This document shows, piece after piece, positions 1 to 6,801 of a stretch of DNA of 20,371 nt. The notes beneath the pieces are model-generated. The model was not told where the DNA came from, ran no database searches, and saw only the letters and a program-made list of their open reading frames with translations. The DNA comes from Pirellulaceae bacterium (GTDB taxonomy: Bacteria; Planctomycetota; Planctomycetia; Pirellulales; Pirellulaceae), in contig JADLDX010000176.1 of NCBI GenBank assembly GCA_020846515.1, forward strand, positions 1 to 20,371. The letters are read 5' to 3'. The stretch's first letter is position 1. Each line of letters starts with the position of its first letter. A program made the translations under genes and the position numbers.

Positions 1-2082
1 ACTCGATTGGAAAAAGAGTTTCAAGACCGTCATGCTTTCTGGACCACGGTTCGCGATCAGCACGCAGACGAGCCTGCCTTGACGAAGATTTTTGACACGA
101 TGCTGATAGACTCACGTGAACCGGCCGATGCTTTTTACAGCAGCCTCAAGGCGGATTTCTTACCTGCCATCAAAAGCGATAACGCAGACGAAGCAGCCAA
201 GGTATTTGATACAACACTCCGTCCAGCGTTCACGCAGCACCGACAGGTTATCGATAACGTAGTCGAGTTGGTCAATAACCATAACAAAGCGGTTGAAGCC
301 TCTGTTGAGTCGACCGTAACCACTAGTTCCTGGTGGTTGTTTGGATCGATCTTGGGAGCCGTGTCCATTGTTATTACAGCGGGCATCGTTGTCTTCCGTC
401 TGATTCGCGTCAGCGAAGTGCGCAACAAGGACTACGCTGGTCGATTTGCGGCTATCAATCGATCGCAAGCCACGATCGAGTTCGAACTCGATGGCAAGAT
501 CATTACCGCCAACGAAAACTTCCTCAACCTGACCGGTTATACGCTGTCCGAGATTGCTGGCCGTCACCATAGCATTTTCGTGAATCCTGTTTTCGCCAGC
601 TCACCCGAGTACAAACAGCTTTGGGGTTCACTTAATGCGGGTGAACCAGTCGGTGGCCAGTTTGAACGCTTCGGAAAATCCGGCAAGAGCTGTTGGATTC
701 AAGCGACCTACAATCCCATCCTGGATTCCAATGGCAAACCGTTCAAAGTGATCAAATTTGCCTTCGACATTACCGAAGCCAAACGCATGGAGTTCGAGAT
801 CGCCAAGCGGCAGCAGGAAGACGAACAGAATAGCATCGACATGCGCCGCCGCGTCAACGAAATCTTGACGGTGGCCGAACGCGTGGCCAAACGAGACTAC
901 TCCGAGACCTTGGCGGTACGTGGTAACGATGAAATCGGTAAGTTGGGTGAAGGACTGGCCAAGTTCTTTAGCGACAAGCAAGCCGGTGAAATAGCCGAAC
1001 AAGCTCGAGTCGATCGTGAACGCGCCGTGGCTGCGGAAGTCGAACGCAAAGTGGAAGTTGTGCTGCAAGTAGTCAATGCTGTGGCGGATGGCAAGTTTGA
1101 CGTGACGATTCCAAACCTGGGTGACGATGCGGTTGGTCAAGTCGCTACTGCCCTGGAAGCCGCTGTCGGGGCCATGAAGAATGCTCTGCAAGAAGTTAAT
1201 AACGTAGCTGGCACAGTCTCCACGGCCGCTCAGCAATTGACCGGCGTATCGCGTGAAATCTCTGCTGGTGCCCAATCTCAGGCGTCTAGCCTGGAAGAAA
1301 CTGCTTCCAGCCTGGAAGAGATCACTTCGACGGTTAAACAAAATACCGACAATGCTCAGCAGGCTCGGCAACTTGCCAATGGTTCAAGGGATGTAGCAGA
1401 ACGCGGTGGCGCGGTCGTACACGATGCCGTGCTGGCGATGGATGAAATCAATCAATCCTCCAAGCGGATTGCCGACATCATCACGACGATCGATGAAATT
1501 GCTTTCCAAACCAATTTGTTGGCCCTGAACGCGGCGGTCGAAGCTGCCCGTGCCGGTGAGCAAGGTCGTGGTTTTGCAGTAGTCGCCGCCGAAGTCCGCA
1601 ATCTGGCTCAGCGCTCCGCCAGTGCTGCTAAGGAGATCAAGACACTCATTCAAGATTCGGTCTCCAAAGTGCAGAACGGCACGGACTTGGTCAACAAATC
1701 TGGCCAAACCTTGGGCGAGATCGTGACTTCGGTAAAACGCGTCACGGACATTGTGGCCGAAATTGCCGCCGCCTCGAAGGAACAGTTGGTGGGTATTGAG
1801 CAAGTGAACAAAGCGGTTGCTCAAATGGACCGCGTTACCCAAGCCAACGCGGCTCAAACAGAAGAAATGTCAGGTACCGCTGGCATGCTGCTGACACACT
1901 CCGAGCAATTAGCCGAACTGGTCAGCCGTTTCCAACTGAGTAGCGAACAAGAAAAACCTCGCAAGCGTCGCGAATCGCCACGTGCGGGTACAACTAAGCC
2001 TGCCGAAGAGTCCGAGCTGCGGCCAGCACCCATCACCTTCTCATCCAACGTTGGTCATGAAGTGGGTGTCCTCGAGTTCTAA
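1..2082 (+). CDS. Methyl-accepting chemotaxis protein with PAS domain (5' partial)
   Basis: Transmembrane chemoreceptor controlling the CheA kinase. The frame is open to base 1, so the TTG at 7 is probably not the start and the first membrane segment lies outside the window. Numbering from that TTG, residues 1-107 are a helical extracytoplasmic sensor remnant, 108-133 a membrane segment and 146-260 a PAS domain of the BdlA/Aer-like type (NPILD and [10 protein letters not shown] at its end). Two HAMP-like stretches follow (about 280-325 and 350-395), then the coiled-coil signalling domain. The conserved hairpin tip is at 498-538 ([20 protein letters not shown]). A methylation-type site with paired Glu ([11 protein letters not shown]) is near 427-437. 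A 40-residue charged linker ends in VLEF at the C-terminus, the same -3/0 spacing as a CheR-binding pentapeptide but with Val for Trp. The stimulus is unknown; the PAS cofactor cannot be read from sequence. Confidence 0.95.
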   Translation, partial: TRLEKEFQDRHAFWTTVRDQHADEPALTKIFDTMLIDSREPADAFYSSLKADFLPAIKSDNADEAAKVFDTTLRPAFTQHRQVIDNVVELVNNHNKAVEASVESTVTTSSWWLFGSILGAVSIVITAGIVVFRLIRVSEVRNKDYAGRFAAINRSQATIEFELDGKIITANENFLNLTGYTLSEIAGRHHSIFVNPVFASSPEYKQLWGSLNAGEPVGGQFERFGKSGKSCWIQATYNPILDSNGKPFKVIKFAFDITEAKRMEFEIAKRQQEDEQNSIDMRRRVNEILTVAERVAKRDYSETLAVRGNDEIGKLGEGLAKFFSDKQAGEIAEQARVDRERAVAAEVERKVEVVLQVVNAVADGKFDVTIPNLGDDAVGQVATALEAAVGAMKNALQEVNNVAGTVSTAAQQLTGVSREISAGAQSQASSLEETASSLEEITSTVKQNTDNAQQARQLANGSRDVAERGGAVVHDAVLAMDEINQSSKRIADIITTIDEIAFQTNLLALNAAVEAARAGEQGRGFAVVAAEVRNLAQRSASAAKEIKTLIQDSVSKVQNGTDLVNKSGQTLGEIVTSVKRVTDIVAEIAAASKEQLVGIEQVNKAVAQMDRVTQANAAQTEEMSGTAGMLLTHSEQLAELVSRFQLSSEQEKPRKRRESPRAGTTKPAEESELRPAPITFSSNVGHEVGVLEF

Positions 2083-2094
2083 CGGATAGATCGA

Positions 2095-2124
2095 TTGACA
2101 TAACCATGGTCGAGACAATCTTAT
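2095..2124 (+). promoter_or_regulatory. Sigma70-like promoter just after the MCP gene
   Basis: A perfect TTGACA at 2095-2100 is followed after 18 bp by TCTTAT (2119-2124), which matches 4 of 6 bases of TATAAT. It begins 12 bases after the MCP stop codon and points right. It could drive a short RNA ending at the hairpins at 2167-2228, or a long leader for the STAS gene at 2563. This is pattern matching only. Confidence 0.35.
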
Positions 2125-2130
2125 CTCTCC

Positions 2131-2235
2131 CGACCAGGTCGTGGCGAATCGATAACAGTTAACACTGCAGCCATTCTTGGATTGGCTGCCATGTCCCAAC
2201 GCGAATGGGGCTGAGTATTCTCAGCCCCCATCGTC
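2131..2235 (+). ncRNA. Possible small structured RNA
   Basis: Starting about seven bases after the promoter-like site at 2095-2124, this stretch can fold into two hairpins (2167-2189 and 2207-2228), the second GC-rich and terminator-like. No protein-coding frame is convincing in it. It could be a free-standing RNA of roughly 100 nucleotides or the 5' end of a longer leader. No known RNA family is recognised. Confidence 0.22.
2167..2228 (+). terminator. Tandem hairpins downstream of MCP gene
   Basis: Two perfect stems lie in tandem. GCAGCCA (2167-2173) pairs with TGGCTGC (2183-2189) across a 9-base loop. GGGGCTGAG (2207-2215) pairs with CTCAGCCCC (2220-2228) across the loop TATT. The second is strong enough for an intrinsic terminator, but the bases after it (CATCGTCATTT) form only a weak T-run. 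It may end the MCP transcript, an RNA started at 2131, or act as an mRNA-protecting hairpin. Confidence 0.45.
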
Positions 2236-2562
2236 ATTTAGGGCATGGTCGTTAACTCACTCCCCATTGGACTGTCAGGGTCGTCAAAGATGACAAACTC
2301 CCCCATGTACAAGTGGACAGTGCGTTGGTTGTGTCGTAATGTTTGTCAGTTGAACGCGATATGCCGCTAAGTAAAGCCGTCACGTCCTGGCTGACGATAA
2401 CCGCTATCACGTTTAACGACTGCGATTGCCCCGCAGGTTTGCATAGCCCTGTACTTACATGACAGTTGGTTCGTAACGCGATCCAACCGAGTCGTCGTAG
2501 GCCCACCGCCTACGGACAACTCGTAACCACTAGGGACTCTAGCTAACCGGGCAAGTTCTCAT
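2229..2562. other. Gene-free stretch before the STAS gene, with one hairpin
   Basis: About 330 bases without a convincing coding region; an 84-codon frame on the - strand (2252-2506) has no recognisable features. The only clear structure is a hairpin: CGTAGGC (2496-2502) pairs with GCCTACG (2508-2514) around the loop CCACC, 49 bases before the STAS start. No strong ribosome binding site is visible before the ATG at 2563. Confidence 0.5.
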
Positions 2563-2859
2563 ATGTCGAACATTCGCTTCGATCAATCCGCCGATCATAC
2601 CTGCGTAACCTTAGATGGCCGCGTGGATATTCGAAACGCTAGCGAGCTGCAGAAGGTGCTCTGTGATGCGGTCGCCATAGCTCATCCGATTGTGATCGAC
2701 TGTATCTCAGCTGAATGGCTGGATACGGCCTGTTTGCAGTTGATCCTGGCTGCCCACCGGGCGGCACCGGGTCGTGTGACGGTCAAGGTCGGTTCCGAAG
2801 GGTCTGTGCGGCAATGGCTGGATCAAAGTGGATTTGCCGCCGAGCTAACCCTGGCCTGA
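2563..2859 (+). CDS. Single-domain STAS protein of the chemotaxis cluster
   Basis: A 98-residue protein consisting of one STAS domain (anti-sigma-factor-antagonist fold). It shows the N-terminal strands (CVTLDGRVDIRNASELQKVL), the strand HPIVIDC and the phospho-site loop EWLDTACLQLILAA. In SpoIIAA-type proteins the residue after the loop Asp is a phosphorylated Ser or Thr. Here it is Thr55 after Asp54, so phosphorylation is chemically possible. No anti-sigma factor or HATPase kinase of the SpoIIAB type is adjacent; the neighbours are an MCP and a CheZ-like gene. A role as an adaptor or switch in the chemoreceptor complex is therefore more plausible than sigma-factor control. That role is inference; the domain call is firm. 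Confidence 0.85.
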   Translation: MSNIRFDQSADHTCVTLDGRVDIRNASELQKVLCDAVAIAHPIVIDCISAEWLDTACLQLILAAHRAAPGRVTVKVGSEGSVRQWLDQSGFAAELTLA

Positions 2860-2872
2860 ATCCACGGAAGGC

Positions 2873-2954
2873 TGACCAGTCGGTCACGTCATCTTGAGTT
2901 GATTTCGTAACTATCCGGCGCTATCCGCCGACGGACTGCCCTACGAACAGTCCG
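2873..2954 (+). other. Hairpins between STAS and CheZ-like genes
   Basis: The gap of 127 bases carries TGACC/GGTCA (2873-2886) and a stronger stem of CGGACTG (2932-2938) with CAGTCCG (2948-2954) around a 9-base loop. There is no T-run after either. They could be mRNA-processing or stabilising structures that set relative expression of the two flanking genes. Confidence 0.35.
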
Positions 2955-2986
2955 CGCAACCAATGCCCCAAACATGAAAATCATCT

Positions 2987-3970
2987 ATGCTCAATCAAGA
3001 CTCTGAAACACAACACAATACACATCTGGACGGCTCATCCATCGCAGCCATCATGACGGTGCTCGACATTGTCTCGGAGCAATTGAACGACATTGCCCGC
3101 GACGTTGAGATATCGGTCATGGGCGTTTGCAGTGGCTTTCAAGGCATGAGCAGTCGGGCGCGAACCGCGCTGGCTAAAGCGGCCGATGCTTTGGACACCA
3201 GCAGTGATGACGGCGGGTTACCTGCTTTCGTACACCGAGTGCGCATGTCCCTGGCCACGATGCTCGCCAGGCTGGAGTCCTCACGCGATTTCTCGTTGCA
3301 CCTGACTGAACAGATTGATGAAATCGACGAACGCCTATCGTTGGTCGTCAAACTGGGCGAAAAGATGATTCAGATCTCCAGCGACGCACGCAACGCCACC
3401 AATCAATCGATGGCCATCGTCAAACGATCGATCGGTAATCGTGGCGATGCCGAAAAAATGCTGGACAGCTTCGCCGTCATGGCTCAAGCCTCAGCTCAAT
3501 GTGGTCAGGCGATTTGCAGTCTGGTGATGGGATTGCGCAGCATTACCAAGGACGGTGCCAGTCGCGCTCGATCGAAGGCGGAGGAAGACCAGAAGACCAT
3601 CGCCACCAGCGAAAATACGATTCGCAGCACCCTGGACATGATGTCTACGTCGTACGAGAAAATGAACGAATCTTTGTCGAGTTCGGCGGCCATGAACCGT
3701 CAGTTAAACCTCGATATCGGCCAGGCAGTTATGAGCATGCAGTTCCAGGATCGTGTCAATCAGCGCATTGAACACATCGTCAGCACGATTCACGAGCTGA
3801 ACGCCGACCTGCGGCCCATGACGCTGTCGTCCGATCCAAACACGGCGCAATTGATAACCAAATTGTGGACCGATCGCTTGGCTGAAAAATCGACCATGAG
3901 CCAAGAACGCACCGGAGGCTCAAGTGCCCCCGCTGAGTCGTCCGCTGATTCTTCTATCGACCTCTTTTAA
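2987..3970 (+). CDS. Putative CheZ-like CheY-P phosphatase (coiled-coil)
   Basis: A 327-residue, almost wholly helical soluble protein with no signal peptide or membrane segment, directly upstream of cheY (17-base gap). The key motif is at 253-259, FQDRVNQ followed by RI. Escherichia coli CheZ has FQDLTGQVI, where Asp143 and Gln147 (DxxxQ) are the catalytic pair that position water and contact CheY-P. Here they would be Asp255 and Gln259. As in CheZ, a long helical bundle is followed by a flexible Ser/Ala-rich linker (about 300-320) and a short terminal peptide, SIDLF, comparable in place to the CheY-docking C-terminus of CheZ. It is longer than E. coli CheZ (214 residues) and similarity outside the motif is low. 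An MCP-like signalling coiled coil without the canonical hairpin is the alternative. Confidence 0.55.
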   Translation: MLNQDSETQHNTHLDGSSIAAIMTVLDIVSEQLNDIARDVEISVMGVCSGFQGMSSRARTALAKAADALDTSSDDGGLPAFVHRVRMSLATMLARLESSRDFSLHLTEQIDEIDERLSLVVKLGEKMIQISSDARNATNQSMAIVKRSIGNRGDAEKMLDSFAVMAQASAQCGQAICSLVMGLRSITKDGASRARSKAEEDQKTIATSENTIRSTLDMMSTSYEKMNESLSSSAAMNRQLNLDIGQAVMSMQFQDRVNQRIEHIVSTIHELNADLRPMTLSSDPNTAQLITKLWTDRLAEKSTMSQERTGGSSAPAESSADSSIDLF

Positions 3971-3987
3971 TCACGAAAGGTTTTTCC

Positions 3988-4350
3988 ATGTCCACAATAT
4001 TAGTCGTCGACGATTCCGCTTCGATGCGTCAGATGGTGACGTTCACTCTACAGTCATCGGGTTACGAAACGATCGAGGGAGGCAACGGTTGCGAAGCCTT
4101 GAAGGTTAGCGAAGGTGCCAAAATCGATTTGGTGATCACCGACTTGAACATGCCAGAAATGGACGGCATTACGCTCGTCAAAGAGCTGCGCGCCAAAGAA
4201 GCATTCAAGTTCACACCCATCTTGTTGCTGACTACAGAATCGCAAGACACCAAAAAGCAAGAGGGCAAAGCGGCTGGGGCAACCGGTTGGATTGTCAAGC
4301 CATTTAATCCCGAGCAGTTGATGGCAGTTGTTAAAAAAGTGTTGAAGTAG
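3988..4350 (+). CDS. cheY: Chemotaxis response regulator CheY
   Basis: A 120-residue stand-alone receiver domain. The acidic pair Asp8-Asp9, phospho-acceptor Asp52 (VITDLNMPEMDG), switch Thr82/Thr83 (LLTTES) and Lys104 (VKPF) are all present. The aromatic switch position is Trp101 (GATGWIVKPF) rather than the Tyr106 of E. coli CheY. There is no output domain, so it should act by binding a motor or other target after CheA transfers phosphate from its Hpt His48. A ribosome-binding-like GAAAGG lies at 3974-3979, eight bases before the ATG. It follows the CheZ-like gene closely and is probably co-transcribed with it, which suits a kinase-output-phosphatase set. Confidence 0.93.
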   Translation: MSTILVVDDSASMRQMVTFTLQSSGYETIEGGNGCEALKVSEGAKIDLVITDLNMPEMDGITLVKELRAKEAFKFTPILLLTTESQDTKKQEGKAAGATGWIVKPFNPEQLMAVVKKVLK

Positions 4351-4376
4351 ACAGGCCATACCAACGTCAGGACGAG

Positions 4377-4397
4377 GAGTACGATCGGTTCGTATTC
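4377..4397 (+). other. Hairpin between cheY and cheA
   Basis: GAGTACGA (4377-4384) pairs with TCGTATTC (4390-4397), eight pairs including one G-T, with the loop TCGGT. No T-run follows, so it is unlikely to be a full terminator. It lies 36 bases before the cheA start. Confidence 0.35.
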
Positions 4398-4433
4398 CAG
4401 TTTGGGCACCGAGTACGCTAAGGTATTTGAATT

Positions 4434-6647
4434 ATGCAGATTGACGTCAGCCGCTTTCGCGCCGCCTTCTATGTTGAAGCTGAAGAGCATTTAGAACACA
4501 TGGAAGCAGCTCTGCTGCAGCTTGAAAGCGCACCTACCGACAACGAGTTGCTCAATACCATCTTCCGGGCCGCCCATAGCATCAAAGGTGCCAGCTTGAC
4601 CTTCGGCATCGAGGAGGTCGGCAAGTTTACCCACGTGCTCGAGAATCTGCTCGATCGACTACGCGACGGCAAACTGGCGACCAGCTCCGAACTGGTCGAA
4701 TTGTTGCTTTCGAGTATCGACGTGCTGGAAGGCCTGATCGCCAACTCGCGCGACGGTGCACCCTTGCCTCCGCAACTGGACGAGGTCTTTGCACAGTTGC
4801 GACAAGCCAACGGAGAAAAGCCCAGTCAACAACCAGGCACGCCAGCTGAAGTGCAGGCTGGCGCGAGTGCGCAAAACGGGGGGCAACAGGCCCAAGCCGG
4901 CGCAGGTCAAGAACTCTGTTATCGAATCGACTTTCGACCATCGCGCGAGTTCTTTCGCTTCGGGCAGGATGCATTGCTACTGCTGCGCGAGTTAGGTGAA
5001 ATCGGCAGCTTTCGCCAGGTCAAACTTGATAGCACTGGTTTGCCGACGCTTTTGGAAATGAAGGCCGACGAATGCTTTGTCGGTTGGAGTCTCGACCTGG
5101 CTACCAACGAGCCATTGCGGTCAATTGAAGATGTGTTCATGTTTCTGGACGCCAATAGCACGCTGGCCATTCAGTTGCTGCCTTCAAACAGCCCAGCCGA
5201 TTCGGACGACTCTTCAACAACGCCCGCGCCAGCCTCGAGGCAGCCGGCTGGTCCCAAAGCGAATGCCTCGGCAGCCGGCCCATCGACAACCGCCAGCTAT
5301 TCCACTAACGCAGCCGTGGCTGCCGCGTTGGCAACGGACAGCGCTGCCGCCCAAGCTGCTAACTTGCCGTCAAGCGCCAAGACCGGAACCGCTAATCAGA
5401 TGGTCGATGGCTTGATCAACGCAGCCGCAGCGCGCACGGGAGCGCCAGTACGAGCAGCGGAGAACGAAACGGTACGCGTGGATCGTCGGCGGTTGGACGA
5501 GTTGATCAATCAGATTGGTGAACTGGTCATCGGTGCTTCGATGGTCGAGCAGGAATTGTTGGGAGTGAACAGCGGTTTGGCGCTGGATTCCATGTCGGCG
5601 CTGGGCAAGATCGTGCGCGATCTTCAAGAGATGAGCTTGTCGCTACGCATGGTACCTATCGCGGCTACGTTCCAGAAGATGAATCGCGTGATTCGTGACG
5701 TAGCTAAGAAGCTGAACAAACAAATCGATTTTGTCACAGAAGGTGACGATACCGAATTGGACAAGTCCGTAGTGGATCAAATCGGTGATCCATTGATTCA
5801 CATGGTACGCAACGCGGCCGACCATGGCATTGAAATGCCTGATGTCCGCCTGGCGGCCGGCAAGGCAGCCGAAGGTACCGTGCGACTACGAGCCTTCCAG
5901 CAGGCCGGAAACATTTACATTGAACTGTCCGATGACGGTAAGGGACTGGATCGCAATCGCATATTAAGCAAAGCCGTTGAACGCGGTCTGATTCAACCCG
6001 ATGCGAATCTATCCGAACAAGAAATCTATAACTTGATCTTCTTGCCTGGTTTCTCGACAGCGGCAGAAGTGACCGAGTTATCAGGCCGCGGCGTCGGCAT
6101 GGATGTCGTGCGACGTAATGTCGAAGCGCTGCAGGGCAGCGTGAGTGTCAAATCGGCTGCGGGCCAAGGCTCGACCGTTACCGTGCGTTTGCCGCTGACG
6201 TTGGCCATCCTGGATGGCTTGTTAGTACGACTTGAGCAAGAAGTCTTTATCATTCCACTGCTGTCGGTTATTGAATCTGTCAGCGTTCAACCCCGCGATA
6301 TTCGACCAATTGTGGGTGTGGGAGAAGTCATCTCGCTGCGTGGCGAAGTTGTCTCTTTGCTGCGTCTGCACAAGGTTCTAGGCATTCCGCGGTCAACGCA
6401 AGACGAACAAGGCTTGCTGGTCATCGTGGAAGATCAAGGCCGACGCGTCGCCTTGCTGGTAGATGAACTTTTGGGGCAACAACAGGTAGTCATCAAGAAT
6501 CTGGAAGCCAACTTCAGAAAAGTACCCGGAGTCGGCGGTGCAACGATTCTTGGAGACGGTCGCGTAGCCCTGATCTTGGACATCTTCGGCCTGTCGCATA
6601 TGGCCAACAGTACGGAACCAGAGCCAACCATGCTGGCTGGATTCTAA
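4434..6647 (+). CDS. cheA: Chemotaxis histidine kinase CheA
   Basis: A 737-residue kinase with complete CheA architecture. The Hpt domain (about 5-105) has phospho-acceptor His48 in AHSIKG. A P2-like CheY-binding module is at about 161-245 (PSREFFRFGQDALLLLREL). An Ala/Ser/Thr linker follows (about 245-345), then the dimerisation helices from 347 (RRRLDELINQIGELV). In the ATPase domain the N box is at 456-467 (HMVRNAADHGIE), G1 at 500-504 (DDGKG) and G2 at 551-555 (GRGVG). A CheW-like P5 domain (about 595-730) is the only CheW-like module in the window. It autophosphorylates under receptor control and passes phosphate to CheY and CheB. After P5 comes a short Glu/Pro linker and the terminal MLAGF. 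All catalytic motifs look intact. No clear ribosome binding site precedes the ATG. Confidence 0.97.
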   Translation: MQIDVSRFRAAFYVEAEEHLEHMEAALLQLESAPTDNELLNTIFRAAHSIKGASLTFGIEEVGKFTHVLENLLDRLRDGKLATSSELVELLLSSIDVLEGLIANSRDGAPLPPQLDEVFAQLRQANGEKPSQQPGTPAEVQAGASAQNGGQQAQAGAGQELCYRIDFRPSREFFRFGQDALLLLRELGEIGSFRQVKLDSTGLPTLLEMKADECFVGWSLDLATNEPLRSIEDVFMFLDANSTLAIQLLPSNSPADSDDSSTTPAPASRQPAGPKANASAAGPSTTASYSTNAAVAAALATDSAAAQAANLPSSAKTGTANQMVDGLINAAAARTGAPVRAAENETVRVDRRRLDELINQIGELVIGASMVEQELLGVNSGLALDSMSALGKIVRDLQEMSLSLRMVPIAATFQKMNRVIRDVAKKLNKQIDFVTEGDDTELDKSVVDQIGDPLIHMVRNAADHGIEMPDVRLAAGKAAEGTVRLRAFQQAGNIYIELSDDGKGLDRNRILSKAVERGLIQPDANLSEQEIYNLIFLPGFSTAAEVTELSGRGVGMDVVRRNVEALQGSVSVKSAAGQGSTVTVRLPLTLAILDGLLVRLEQEVFIIPLLSVIESVSVQPRDIRPIVGVGEVISLRGEVVSLLRLHKVLGIPRSTQDEQGLLVIVEDQGRRVALLVDELLGQQQVVIKNLEANFRKVPGVGGATILGDGRVALILDIFGLSHMANSTEPEPTMLAGF

Positions 6648-6662
6648 TTCCAGTTCGCTTAG

Positions 6663-6695
6663 CCACAGAGTTTCCACAGAACTCCCACAGAGCAC
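6663..6695. repeat. Three CCACAGA direct repeats, 11-bp period
   Basis: CCACAGA occurs at 6663, 6674 and 6685, exactly 11 bases apart, just after cheA. Spacing of about one helical turn puts the copies on one face of the DNA, as for a protein-binding array. It could equally be a small local duplication. Confidence 0.5.
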
Positions 6696-6722
6696 CTGCA
6701 GATTAGTGACCAAGTACCCCAG

Positions 6723-6755
6723 ACGGTTCATCGATAACGACAACTCATGAACCGT
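6723..6755 (+). other. Nine-bp inverted repeat between cheA and cheR-cheD
   Basis: ACGGTTCAT (6723-6731) and ATGAACCGT (6747-6755) are perfect inverted repeats separated by 15 bases. No T-run follows. The wide spacing fits an operator for a dimeric regulator as well as an RNA hairpin. It sits 46 bases before the cheR-cheD start. Confidence 0.4.
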
Positions 6756-6801
6756 GCAAGATGCACACTTACATACGGATTGAAAACGAAGGAACTGAGA
6801 C

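Noticed and set aside
628..1371. 247-codon antisense frame inside the MCP gene
   Set aside because: It mirrors the codon bias of the real gene on the other strand and resembles no protein family.
2252..2506. 84-codon open frame on the - strand in the MCP-STAS gap
   Set aside because: No recognisable domain, no ribosome binding site and an irregular composition; more likely a chance frame.
6671..6680. DnaA-box-like TTTCCACAG in the CCACAGA repeats
   Set aside because: It departs from TTATNCACA at key positions and no origin features (AT-rich region, dnaA or dnaN) are present.
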